A DNA stretch of 34,759 nucleotides from Acidobacteriota bacterium. GTDB taxonomy: Bacteria; Acidobacteriota; UBA6911. A program made the translations under genes and the position numbers. The stretch is taken from positions 1 to 34,759 of the forward strand of contig JAFGTD010000007.1 in assembly GCA_016934295.1 (NCBI GenBank), given 5' to 3'. The notes under the pieces are model-generated. The model saw only the letters and a program-made list of their open reading frames with translations. It ran no database searches and was not told where the DNA came from. The first letter of the stretch is position 1; each line of letters begins with the position of its first letter. Of this stretch, positions 1 to 7,680 are shown piece after piece.

Positions 1-1197
1 ATCGGTCCCGGGGACGACCGCAATACCGTTAGTATGAAAGCATTTCGGGGCGAGACGGTCCTGTTCGAGGACGCGATCGTTACAAACGGGCTGGCTCAAC
101 CGTTGAGGGAAAAGGAATGCTCGGGCTGGTATCAGTATTCCTGGTCCGAAACGGGGAAGCGTTTGCTGTTTGAAAGCAAGTCGAGCTGTCCGGGCGAGTT
201 GTCGCAGAAAATTTCAGGTCTTTCAATAATCAACAAAAACGGCGAGTGGCTGGATATTCAATTATTGCAGCGTCAGGAGGACAGATTTATTACGCTGCGT
301 CGATACGCGCCGGTTCCGCATAAAAACGCCGATTCCGATAAATATAATATCGGAAGAGTCGGATCTTCCCGAATTTCCGCCGGCACCGGATTTTCAATCA
401 GTGAAGTTGTCGAACTCAGCCGGAAAGTGGCCCCGGAAGTCCTGGAGGCGGCCCTGGTCGAATATCATGAACCGTTTCCAATTAATTCCAAAACCCTGGT
501 CTACCTTTCAGACGCGGGCGTTCCCTCTCAAGTTACCGATCTCATGGTGGCGCTTTCATTTCCGGAGAAATTTACGGTGGAGCCACGCACGGTCTCCGTG
601 GAACCGAGATCTGATTCTGCACAGTCGGAAGGGGATATTTATTACGTATATCCGCCATATGGCCATTATTACGTAATCGATCCGCTGTTTCCCTGGTACT
701 GGACTCCATATACCTACTCCCTCTATTGGAGCAGCGGTTGGGGAATATGGTCCGGGTACTATCCATACTGGGGATCACCCGTATATCCAGGCGGGGTGTA
801 CAGGAGCAACAACAGCGGCAGGCTGGTTGCCGGTCGTGGATATACAAGGATCGATCAGAGACGTTTTGCCAGGCCAAAATCCGGGAGTGCAGCTTCAGGA
901 TCCTCATCGGTAATTAGAAATTCCCGTTCAAGCCCCAATGCAAGAGTCTACTCAACCAGGGGAAGCAGCGGCTCCGTATCATCTGTACCGGCTGCCGAGA
1001 CTCGCAGAATCACGTCCCCTCCTTCGCCTTCCGGCAGTCCAAGGATCGTGTCGCCTCCTCCGTCATCCGGCAGGGTGATTTCAGCGCCTTCCGGAGGAGG
1101 GGGCCGCGTTTCTACTCCTTCCGGCGGGGGAGCGCCCAGTGCCTCGCCCGGCGGCACCAGCAGCGGTAGCACCGGACGCAAAGCCAGGGAGCGCTGA
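1..1197 (+). CDS. Tyr/Trp-rich, Ser/Gly/Pro-tailed probable surface protein, 5' end missing
   Basis: The frame is open from the first base of the window, and the first ATG at 34 has no ribosome binding site, so the true start probably lies upstream and this is a 3' fragment. Visible parts, numbered from that ATG: a mixed alpha/beta N-terminal region; a short segment around residues 125-180 with a 'DLMVALSFPEKF' stretch; an aromatic block at about 203-250 packed with Tyr, Trp and Pro; and a low-complexity C-terminal tail rich in Ser, Gly, Pro and Arg. Such tails are common in exported or envelope proteins of Gram-negative bacteria, but I recognise no enzymatic domain. It ends in TGA, so TGA is a normal stop in this genome. 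Function unknown. Confidence 0.75.
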   Translation: MGPGDDRNTVSMKAFRGETVLFEDAIVTNGLAQPLREKECSGWYQYSWSETGKRLLFESKSSCPGELSQKISGLSIINKNGEWLDIQLLQRQEDRFITLRRYAPVPHKNADSDKYNIGRVGSSRISAGTGFSISEVVELSRKVAPEVLEAALVEYHEPFPINSKTLVYLSDAGVPSQVTDLMVALSFPEKFTVEPRTVSVEPRSDSAQSEGDIYYVYPPYGHYYVIDPLFPWYWTPYTYSLYWSSGWGIWSGYYPYWGSPVYPGGVYRSNNSGRLVAGRGYTRIDQRRFARPKSGSAASGSSSVIRNSRSSPNARVYSTRGSSGSVSSVPAAETRRITSPPSPSGSPRIVSPPPSSGRVISAPSGGGGRVSTPSGGGAPSASPGGTSSGSTGRKARER

Positions 1198-1454
1198 TTC
1201 GGATGACTGGAATGCTATAGCTATTGTTATCCGCAGCAGATGAAGCTGTGGCAAATCACACCGCGGCCTGTCAAAGTACTCTCGAAGTCCTGTCAATGTA
1301 TATTCTAATGTATTAGTAGTTAATTCATTAGTTCTTGCTACACGATGTGTCTCAATATATCCTGTACCGCGTATAATGTCCCGCTCGGGGATGGGGAAAA
1401 TCCCTCGCCTTTAGGCGAAGGAGGTTTGCTTAAAAAGTATTGGGAGCCGGTGTT

Positions 1455-2354
1455 ATGAAAAGGATTTGCTGCCTGTTGATTGCCAGCCTGATTGTTTCTG
1501 CCTGCCTGCTGTATGCGGCGGATTTCTGGGAAAAAAAGGAATTCACTAAATGGAGCGAAGACGAGGTATCGAAAATACTTAAGGATTCGCCCTGGGCGCG
1601 CAGAACTTATATCAAGTATAAAACGCCCAAAATGGGATCGGGCATGGGAATGCCCCCTGGTGGCTTTGGAGCCGGTAGGGGACCGGGTGCGGGACCGGGT
1701 ATAGAGCAAGATAAGGAACAAAGCAAGGAACAAGACAAGGAACAAGACAAGGAACAAGATAAGGAACAAGACAAGGAACCTAGCAAGGAACAAGGCGAGG
1801 AACAAAGCAAGAGCCCGGATATGGGAACGCCTCCGGGCGGCTTTGGAGGCGGCATGGGTATGGGAATGCCTCCGGGCGGCTTTGGGGGCGGTATGGGCAT
1901 GGGAATGCCTATGGGTGGCAGTGAGCCGATTCCGGTTATCGTGAGGTGGCACTCCGCTTTGCCTGTTAAGCAGGCAGTGGCGTGTCTCCGGTTTAAGGAT
2001 GAGGTCGGAACGTCGGAAGAAGCCGCTGAAATGATCAACAGAGAAGAATCCCTGTATATCGTTGGTATTATCAGCATGCCGGGGCAGGCGTTTATGTACA
2101 ATAAGGACATGATCAAGGCCGGTTCACAGCTGATTGTAGAGGGCAAGCCCCCCATCCAGGCCGTGGAAGTCGTTACCAATCAGAATGGCCAGGATACGGA
2201 TCTCTATGTTGCTTTTCCAAGATCCCAGAACGGTTCTCCGTTAATTACATTGAAGGATAAAAATGTAATGGTGATGATCGATGGGAACTTTTTCGAAGTT
2301 AAGAAAAAATTCAGCCTGAAGGATATGTTATTTCAGGAAAAGCTTGAATTTTAG
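1455..2354 (+). CDS. exported protein with KEQD and MPPGGFG repeats, paralogue of the next gene
   Basis: A 299-residue protein starting at ATG 1455, preceded by GGAG at 1443-1446; an in-frame TTG at 1440 would only add five residues. The N-terminus is a signal sequence (MKR then a hydrophobic stretch) ending in VSACLLYAA, so it is either cleaved after the Ala-rich site or lipidated at the Cys of the VSAC box. Mature sequence begins DFWEKKEFTKWSE. Next come a Gly/Met/Pro-rich region, a block of KEQD repeats, more MPPGGFG repeats, and a conserved C-terminal half (RWHSALPVKQAV, SQLIVEGKPPIQ, KKKFSLKDML). The conserved parts match the protein at 2603-3403 closely, whereas the repeat block is absent there. 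I know of similar short exported proteins in Acidobacteriota but no function. Confidence 0.85.
   Translation: MKRICCLLIASLIVSACLLYAADFWEKKEFTKWSEDEVSKILKDSPWARRTYIKYKTPKMGSGMGMPPGGFGAGRGPGAGPGIEQDKEQSKEQDKEQDKEQDKEQDKEPSKEQGEEQSKSPDMGTPPGGFGGGMGMGMPPGGFGGGMGMGMPMGGSEPIPVIVRWHSALPVKQAVACLRFKDEVGTSEEAAEMINREESLYIVGIISMPGQAFMYNKDMIKAGSQLIVEGKPPIQAVEVVTNQNGQDTDLYVAFPRSQNGSPLITLKDKNVMVMIDGNFFEVKKKFSLKDMLFQEKLEF
1713..1808 (+). repeat. 12-bp in-frame tandem repeat, 8 copies
   Basis: Eight consecutive units of AAGGAACAAGAC or close variants (AAGGAACAAAGC, AAGGAACAAGAT, AAGGAACCTAGC, AAGGAACAAGGC, GAGGAACAAAGC). Each encodes Lys-Glu-Gln-Asp/Ser or a variant. The unit length is a multiple of three, so copy number can change without breaking the frame. 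The paralogue downstream has no such block. Confidence 0.9.
1821..1919 (+). repeat. 39-bp in-frame tandem repeat, 2.5 copies
   Basis: Two full units (1821-1859 and 1860-1898) and a partial third (1899-1919), each starting ATGGGAAYGCCT and encoding MG(T/M)PPGGFGGGMG. A related MPPGGFG segment occurs earlier at about 1645-1675, so the 12-bp KEQD block sits inside an older Gly/Met-rich repeat region. Confidence 0.8.
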
Positions 2355-2389
2355 TTTGTTATTCTCCATGTCTCTTCGATAAAACTATC

Positions 2390-2431
2390 AAAAAAACAAC
2401 GTGGAACACGGAATGCCTGGTATTCCACGTT
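2390..2431 (-). terminator. perfect 9-bp hairpin with a T-tract on the minus strand
   Basis: AACGTGGAA (2398-2406) and TTCCACGTT (2423-2431) are perfect complements around a 16-nt loop. The loop contains GGAAT, which could pair alternatively with ATTCC. Seven A residues at 2390-2396 become seven T residues just after the stem when read on the minus strand, the form of an intrinsic terminator. Read on the plus strand it is followed by an A-rich stretch, not T. No minus-strand gene lies just upstream of it, so its role is unclear; it may still end transcription of the 1455-2354 gene. Confidence 0.45.
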
Positions 2432-2602
2432 GAACATAAAAAAACAGCTGCGCCGAGTCGTTTGTCAATCAAACCCCTGCCCCAATGATGGCCATTTTGC
2501 CTCTTGCGCAGTATACAGAATAATTTCTGAACTCTTTTGCGGTATTATGCCTCTATTTATTTAATTCGCTTATTTTTACCAGAAGAAGGGAGGATAGGTG
2601 TT

Positions 2603-3403
2603 ATGAGACGGATTTGCTGCTTCCTGATCGCCTGCCTGACCGTATCCGCCTGCCTTCTGTATGCGGCGGACTTCTGGGAAAAGAAAGAGTTTACGAACTG
2701 GAGCGAGAAGGAAGTTTCAAAAATGCTCCGGAATTCGCCATGGGCGGCCAGAGCCGATGTTGTGGCGGGCGACATTCATCCTGCTGAACAACATGCAATG
2801 ATCATGGCTCAAGCGAGCGATGTGAATACAGGCTATGGGGATGATTACAGATTTGTTATACGTCCTGATTATGAGGATCCGGGTGAGTGGGGGACAAACA
2901 CCAGGGAAAACCGGAATATGGCGCTCTCCGGTGCCGCTATGGCCCGCGTTATCGACGATTATCCACCGGTGATTCTGAGATGGCACTCTTCTCTTCCCAT
3001 CAAACAGGCTGTTGCTATCTTGCGCTACAAAGACAAAGCAGGAACATCGGATGAAGCGGCTGAAATAGTGAACCGGCCGGAATCGTCTTATATTCTGGGA
3101 GTCATCGGCCTGCGCTGGTGGCCCTGGTGGACGGTTGACGACCGCCTGCGGAATGCGTTCAAAGGCAGCGCATCACAACTTATTGTAGAGGGGAAACCGC
3201 CGATCCAGCCTGTGGAAGTATATGCCGAACAGGATGGTGAAAATATCAATCTTTATATAGCTTTCCCGAGATATCAAAACAATGGGCCGGTGATTTCCAT
3301 GGAAGATAAGGAGGTCGAAGTGGTGATAAGATTCGGCCTCTGCATGATTAAGAAAAAATTCAAGTTAAAGGATATGCTGTACCGGGGAAAGCTTGAGCTC
3401 TAA
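2603..3403 (+). CDS. exported protein, paralogue of the preceding gene
   Basis: A 266-residue protein beginning at ATG 2603, with a strong ribosome binding site (AAGGGAGG, 2586-2593). The longer in-frame extension from 2537 has no such site and would spoil the signal peptide. MRRICC plus a hydrophobic stretch ending VSACLLYAA gives the same signal/lipobox ambiguity as its neighbour. Conserved blocks shared with the paralogue: DFWEKKEFTNWSEKEV, RWHSSLPIKQAV, KAGTSDEAAE, SQLIVEGKPPIQ, LYIAFPR, and KKKFKLKDML at the end. In place of the repeats it carries a non-repetitive 50-60 residue segment. The pair looks like a local duplication. The stop codon overlaps the stop of the convergent kinase gene by a few bases. 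Function unknown. Confidence 0.85.
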   Translation: MRRICCFLIACLTVSACLLYAADFWEKKEFTNWSEKEVSKMLRNSPWAARADVVAGDIHPAEQHAMIMAQASDVNTGYGDDYRFVIRPDYEDPGEWGTNTRENRNMALSGAAMARVIDDYPPVILRWHSSLPIKQAVAILRYKDKAGTSDEAAEIVNRPESSYILGVIGLRWWPWWTVDDRLRNAFKGSASQLIVEGKPPIQPVEVYAEQDGENINLYIAFPRYQNNGPVISMEDKEVEVVIRFGLCMIKKKFKLKDMLYRGKLEL

Positions 3404-4500
3404 GAAGGCGTTTCTTTCTCTGTTTGAGGAATAGCGATAGTAAATATCATTCCCCCGCCCGTATTGATGCGCGCTTCCAGTATTCCTCCATGTTGCATGA
3501 TGATCTGGTTCGCAACCGCGAGACCCAGCCCGGTTCCGTTTTCCCGGGTCGTGAAGAAGGGGGTAAATATCCTGTCCAGATCTTCGGGCGCCACTCCGGT
3601 TCCCTCATCGACAACTTCAACGATCAGGTCGGAAGCTTCCAGGCGTGCGTTCAGTTGAATCCTGCCCCCCTCCGGCATTGCCTGTATTGCATTGAGGACC
3701 AGGTTCAGGATCACCTGCTTCAGCTGCTCTCCGTCCCCGTTCAGCGTTAAATCAGGAGGCGAGACCGTCCTGTATATCCGGATGTCTTTTTCGGAGGCGG
3801 TGTGTGATACAAGACGGATGACGGATTCCAGCAGCGGTTCCAGAATAATGGATTGCCGCTGCGGGACTGGAGGCCGCGCGAAATCCAGCAGGTTGCCGAG
3901 CAGCCGGTTCAGGCGCCGGCACTCCTTTTTAATGATTTCCAGAAATTCCCGATGCTGTTCTTCCGTCAAACTCCCTTTGCCCAGAATCCCGGCGGATCCT
4001 TCTATGCTGGCCAGTGGATTCCGGATTTCGTGCGCCAGTCCTGCCGAGAGGTTCCCGATTGCGGCAAGACGGTCGGCGCGCTTCATGCGTTCGAAGTTGT
4101 CCCGAAGTTCCCGGTTCGCGTCCGCAAGTTGGTTGGCGGCTTTTTCCAGCTCTTTCTGTTTTTTGCGCTGTTCGTCCGCCAGAAATCCCGTGACGGCCCC
4201 GACGAGGAAAAAAAGTACGATTTCAGCATACTGATTGAAAGCGTAGCCGGGGTATTGGCGCCAGTCTATGAGGATATGCGGTATATAGCAGAGTCCCGAG
4301 AGTAACGCGGCCAGCAGTCCTCCGATCCATCCGAAACGCACGGCGGCGTATACAATCGGCAGGTAATAAAGACGCTGGAAAATGTTGTGCCACAGAATCA
4401 GGGAGGAGGGCGTGAAGTAATGCGCCAGGCTCGTTCCAATGATCCCCAGCAGGATCAGGATAATCTGAATCCTCCTGTTGTACTGCATTGCAGGTGTCAT
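3400..4500 (-). CDS. membrane sensor histidine kinase, orphan
   Basis: A 366-residue kinase with start chosen at ATG 4500, which follows GGGAG with good spacing; an in-frame start at 4548 is less supported. It has four hydrophobic membrane segments (about residues 11-27, 44-56, 57-75 and 91-107) with little periplasmic sequence. A coiled-coil linker (110-145) follows, then the HisKA dimerisation helix with phospho-acceptor His157 in LAHEIRNPLAS. The HATPase_c domain shows the N box (Asn270 in NLVLNAIQAM), the G1 box (VVDEGTGV, 296-303), the F box (FTPFFTT) and the G2 box (GTGLGLAV, 322-329). All catalytic boxes are intact. No response regulator lies in the window, so its partner is elsewhere and its signal is unknown. 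Its stop overlaps the stop of the convergent gene, leaving no room for a terminator between them. Confidence 0.92.
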   Translation of the reverse strand: MTPAMQYNRRIQIILILLGIIGTSLAHYFTPSSLILWHNIFQRLYYLPIVYAAVRFGWIGGLLAALLSGLCYIPHILIDWRQYPGYAFNQYAEIVLFFLVGAVTGFLADEQRKKQKELEKAANQLADANRELRDNFERMKRADRLAAIGNLSAGLAHEIRNPLASIEGSAGILGKGSLTEEQHREFLEIIKKECRRLNRLLGNLLDFARPPVPQRQSIILEPLLESVIRLVSHTASEKDIRIYRTVSPPDLTLNGDGEQLKQVILNLVLNAIQAMPEGGRIQLNARLEASDLIVEVVDEGTGVAPEDLDRIFTPFFTTRENGTGLGLAVANQIIMQHGGILEARINTGGGMIFTIAIPQTEKETPS

Positions 4501-4667
4501 TTTCTTTCTCCCAACAGGTAGCATAACGCGAATTTTTGCGAATGCCAAACTTCGTGAGAAGCGAATTCCTAGGGGACGATCTTTCCGCGTACCGGGGAAT
4601 ATTGAATTCGTTTATTACTTTCTCATTCCGTTATAGAATACGACAGTTTTGACACCGGATCGATTCG

Positions 4668-4690
4668 GGGTATTGCCGCGGCGAATACCC
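4668..4690 (+). promoter_or_regulatory. hairpin directly upstream of the flavoprotein ribosome binding site
   Basis: GGGTATT (4668-4674) and AATACCC (4684-4690) are perfect complements around a GC-rich loop (GCCGCGGCG). The stem ends exactly where the Shine-Dalgarno run GGGGAGGG begins (4691). A stable hairpin here could affect translation initiation of the gene at 4706. This is an inference; no known riboswitch or RNA motif is recognised. Confidence 0.35.
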
Positions 4691-4705
4691 GGGGAGGGAA
4701 TGAAA

Positions 4706-6712
4706 ATGGCGCACATCAATCAGGCGGAGGCAAGGGAATGGCCCTATCCCGTGAATTATGGAAAGGAAAATGAAGTCAGCGCGGATGTACTTATTCTCGG
4801 GGGAGGCGTTGCAGGGTGCCATGCCGCGATCAGCGCCGCAAAAAGGGGCGCAAAAGTAGTTGTCGTCGACAAGGGCGCCGTTATCCGGAGCGGTTCCGGC
4901 GGAGCGGGCGTGGACCACTGGCACGGCGCCTATACGAATCCCTGCTCCAGGATTACTCCGGATGAAGTCATGGATATCGTGAAATCGTTCGGGCCCTACA
5001 GCTTCGGCGAGTTCGGAAACGGGATCAGCTGCTACATCCAGTGCAATGAAAGCTACGACGCGCTCATGGATCTCGAGGGGATGGGCGTAAAGGTTCGGGA
5101 TGTCGACGATGAATTCGCCGGTGCGGACTTCCGGGATGAAAAAACCAAACTCATGTTCGCATACGATTACGAGAACCGGTACTGCATTCGGGTCAACGGG
5201 GGCGCGGATATTAAAGTCGCTCTCTATAAGGAAATGCTGCGGTTGGGCGTGGAAATCCATGATCGTATTATGGCCACAATCCTGCTGACCGAAGACGGCC
5301 GCCAGGGCGGCAGGGTCGTGGGCGCAGCCGGGATTCATACGCGCACCGGCGAGTTTTATATATTCCGGTCGAAGTCCGTCATCCTTTCCATGGCCGTACC
5401 GGCCGGACAGTGGATTTTTTCGACGGAACTGATCGGATTCGGGTCCAGTTTCAACGATCCGAACAATTCCGGGGACGGCACCGCCATGGCCTGGAACGCG
5501 GGCGCGGAACTGGCCTTGATGGAAAGAAGCGGTCGCGCTTTATCCAGCGGTTTTTTCCGATATCCTCCGTACGGAACCGGCGATCACAACAATACCTGGT
5601 TTGCCTGTACGATTGTGGACGCTAACGGGAAAGAGATCCCCTGGGTAGACCGGGACGGTAATGTGATCCGGAACGTTTCGGATCGATACAAGCCGGCTTC
5701 GGGCCAGAAGTTCTTCGGCTATGGTCGAAGGGGACCGTACGATATCTGGGGCCCAAGTCTTATTCCCGATCTTTCCGAGTGTATAAAAAACGGCGAATAT
5801 GTCCTGCCCCTCTACGCGGATCTGCCGGGGATGCCCGAACATGAAAGGCGCGCGATCTGGGGGCTGATGGTCTACAACGAAGGCAAGTGCCGCATTATTT
5901 ACGACACGTACAACAAGGCGGGTTTCGATCCGGACAAGGACATGCTGCAACTGGCGGTTTTGCCCCCGGAACAGTACGGGCACGGGCCCAACTGGGAGAC
6001 GTACGGCCCGGGCCAGTGGCGCGAGGTGGCGTTCGGCGGAGGGGGCGGCATCGTTTTCGACTGGGATCTCAGGACAAACCTGGAAGGCCTGTATGTTGCG
6101 GGGAGCCAGCAGTATTCCGGCGGCACCCATGCGCATGCGGCGACAACCGGAAGGTACGCCGGGAGAAAAGCCGCGGTATATGCGCGCGACGCTGAACCGG
6201 GACCTGTCGGCCGAAGCCAGATCGACGGAGAGAAAGCGAGGGTTTATGCTCCGGTGAAGCGAAAAGACGGGATCGGGTGGAAAGAGATGCGGGCCGGGTT
6301 GTGCCGCATCATGCAGGATTATTGCGGCGAATATAAAAACGAGCAAACGCTGCAAATGGGAATCCGCTGGATGGACAGCATATTCGAAAGCGAGGCATCC
6401 AGGGCTTTTGCCCGTAATCCGCACGAGCTGTGCCGTACCCTCGAAAACCTGACCCATATCACTGTGGGTAAAATAATCATGGAAGCTTCCATGGCGCGCA
6501 AAGCCAGCAGCCTCCACCTGGATTTCAAGCGGATGGATTATCCCGACGTCGATCCCCCCGAGTGGAACAAGATCGTAACCCTGCGGCAGGAAAAAGGGGA
6601 AATCAAAACCGGCGAGCTCCCGCTCGATTACTGGCTGCGGCCGCCCTATGCCGCAAGTTATGAAGAGAATTACCGGAAGTATTGCGACCTTAAAATGGAA
6701 GGGGAAGGATAA
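4706..6712 (+). CDS. FAD-dependent oxidoreductase of the fumarate reductase / AprA-like flavoprotein family
   Basis: A 668-residue protein. ATG 4706 is preferred because GGGGAGGG (4691-4698) sits about 8 bases before it. The N-terminal dinucleotide-binding fold (VLILGGGVAGCHAA, about residues 28-41) is followed by the acidic end of the second strand (VVVVDKG) and a SGSGGAGVDHW stretch. A GGADIKVALYKEML segment and the C-terminal FAD-contact region (GLYVAGSQQYSGGTHAHAATTGRYAGRKAA) follow. This is the architecture of succinate dehydrogenase/fumarate reductase and adenylylsulfate reductase alpha subunits. The next gene, overlapping by one base, is a two-cluster ferredoxin, which fits the AprA-AprB arrangement. 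No sulfate-activation genes are nearby, so a role in APS reduction is not supported. The substrate is unknown; electrons probably pass between FAD and the ferredoxin in the cytoplasm. Confidence 0.85.
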   Translation: MAHINQAEAREWPYPVNYGKENEVSADVLILGGGVAGCHAAISAAKRGAKVVVVDKGAVIRSGSGGAGVDHWHGAYTNPCSRITPDEVMDIVKSFGPYSFGEFGNGISCYIQCNESYDALMDLEGMGVKVRDVDDEFAGADFRDEKTKLMFAYDYENRYCIRVNGGADIKVALYKEMLRLGVEIHDRIMATILLTEDGRQGGRVVGAAGIHTRTGEFYIFRSKSVILSMAVPAGQWIFSTELIGFGSSFNDPNNSGDGTAMAWNAGAELALMERSGRALSSGFFRYPPYGTGDHNNTWFACTIVDANGKEIPWVDRDGNVIRNVSDRYKPASGQKFFGYGRRGPYDIWGPSLIPDLSECIKNGEYVLPLYADLPGMPEHERRAIWGLMVYNEGKCRIIYDTYNKAGFDPDKDMLQLAVLPPEQYGHGPNWETYGPGQWREVAFGGGGGIVFDWDLRTNLEGLYVAGSQQYSGGTHAHAATTGRYAGRKAAVYARDAEPGPVGRSQIDGEKARVYAPVKRKDGIGWKEMRAGLCRIMQDYCGEYKNEQTLQMGIRWMDSIFESEASRAFARNPHELCRTLENLTHITVGKIIMEASMARKASSLHLDFKRMDYPDVDPPEWNKIVTLRQEKGEIKTGELPLDYWLRPPYAASYEENYRKYCDLKMEGEG

Positions 6713-7050
6713 TGGCAGAGAAAGCTTATATGGTGCCGAATCCGGTTATGCCGTGCAGGGTGATTTCTATCAATGAAGAGCTCTGTACGGGCTGCAATAT
6801 TTGTGTCGATGTTTGCCGGACGGATGTCATGGTACCCAGTTCGGAGGAAGGGAAACCGCCCATTGTTCTCTACCCGGACGAATGCTGGTTCTGCGGCTGC
6901 TGCGCCGCGGACTGCCCGGTTCCCGACGCCATTACGGTCGAATACCCGCTGAATCAGCGCGTCGGGTGGAAGCGAAAAGATACCGGCGAGCATTTCCGCA
7001 TCGGGATGAAAAATCCGCCGCCGCCCAACACCAAGCCGCCGGTGTGTTAA
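6712..7050 (+). CDS. 2x[4Fe-4S] ferredoxin, AprB-like partner of the flavoprotein
   Basis: A 112-residue protein whose ATG shares one base with the TAA of the preceding gene (TAATG), so the two are translationally coupled. Two cluster motifs are intact: CTGCNICVDVC (Cys25, 28, 31, 35) and CWFCGCCAADC (Cys58, 61, 64, 68), the latter with an extra Cys63. The second motif is followed by Pro, as in bacterial-type ferredoxins. After the clusters comes a basic and then Pro-rich tail (NPPPPNTKPP, about 102-111). AprB also has a C-terminal tail that wraps around AprA, so the tail here may serve the same docking purpose, which is inference. It is the likely electron carrier subunit of the oxidoreductase encoded by 4706-6712. 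Confidence 0.88.
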   Translation: MAEKAYMVPNPVMPCRVISINEELCTGCNICVDVCRTDVMVPSSEEGKPPIVLYPDECWFCGCCAADCPVPDAITVEYPLNQRVGWKRKDTGEHFRIGMKNPPPPNTKPPVC

Positions 7051-7111
7051 AAGCAGTCTGCAGTGCCTTTTAGGGCTTCGGACTCTGATGAGAAAAGGAT
7101 CGTATGATGGC

Positions 7112-7158
7112 AGGGGCGAACCTTCCGCCTTCGCCCCTAGCCGAATCAAAGATTCGGC
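7112..7158. repeat. two adjacent perfect hairpins, intergenic repeat element
   Basis: AGGGGCGAA (7112-7120) pairs with TTCGCCCCT (7130-7138). Immediately after, GCCGAATC (7140-7147) pairs with GATTCGGC (7151-7158) across a 3-nt loop. The first arm, with the following CCTT, matches the core of the repeat family found at 24525-24694. It lies between the convergent ferredoxin gene and the DUF6768-like gene and may serve as a bidirectional terminator, though neither side has a clear T-tract. Confidence 0.6.
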
Positions 7159-7218
7159 CGGGCTACGGCGGACAAGTTAGTGTTCGCCTTTATTACCGGC
7201 CCAGGTTGATTCATTGGG

Positions 7219-7590
7219 CTACAACTTTTTTGCCAGCAACGAAACCTGCAGTTCCAGCCGTTTTATTTCCCGGACAACGGAGATACGATTCAATTCCATA
7301 AAATACCGGAGTCGCAACAGCGCGACCACGATCAAGGCTGTAAGGCCAACCGCCAGCCAGTTCAATTTCATTCCAATGTCTTCAACCGAAAAGAAATTGA
7401 TGGCGCAGTAAACCAGGATTACGGCAAAAATCAAAATGAACAGAAAAACCACAATCACCAGGGATTTCAATTTCCCCCGGAAACTTTCAGCAATGAGGCC
7501 GAACAGCCCCGGTTCCTTCCCGTAAACGTTCATTACATCCCTGTCTTCTCAGTTCCATGCTTCCAGGATTTTGTCGTCGATATCACTCAT
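7219..7590 (-). pseudogene. DUF6768-like small membrane protein, interrupted by one in-frame TGA
   Basis: Read from ATG 7590, which has a good upstream GGGAG, the frame runs MSDIDDKILEAWN. It then hits TGA at 7551-7549 and continues in the same frame as EDRDVMNVYGKEPGLFGLIAES to a TAG at 7221-7219. As I remember the family, DUF6768 proteins start with (M)xxIDxKIxxAL-x-x-ED and end with an 'MELNRxxxxREIKRLELQVxxL' tail. Both ends are present here on the two sides of the stop, with two membrane segments between. An internal ATG at 7533, weakly preceded by AGGGA, could allow a 104-residue product lacking the first 19 codons. The simplest reading is a one-codon nonsense mutation or a base-call error; restart or readthrough is possible. 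Function of the family is unknown. Confidence 0.7.
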
Positions 7591-7680
7591 AATGAATTTC
7601 TCCCAAAAAACGCCGTGAAAGATTGCAGGCTGGAAAGTCATTCTAATGTTATGCTCTTCATTTTTAATATTTTTAACCAA

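Noticed and set aside
1338-1952. 204-residue minus-strand frame with Leu/Phe- and Arg-rich runs
   Set aside because: The runs are simply the complement of the KEQD and MPPGGFG repeats of the plus-strand gene.
4631-5338. 235-residue minus-strand open frame
   Set aside because: Antisense to the conserved FAD-binding part of the flavoprotein gene; no domain and no supporting ribosome binding site.
5540-6517. 325-residue minus-strand open frame inside the flavoprotein gene
   Set aside because: It is fully antisense to a well-supported gene, has no recognisable domain and reads like a codon-bias shadow.
7549-7551. selenocysteine at the in-frame TGA of the DUF6768-like gene
   Set aside because: The family has no redox Cys at this point that I know of, no clear SECIS-type hairpin follows, and a nonsense change is simpler.
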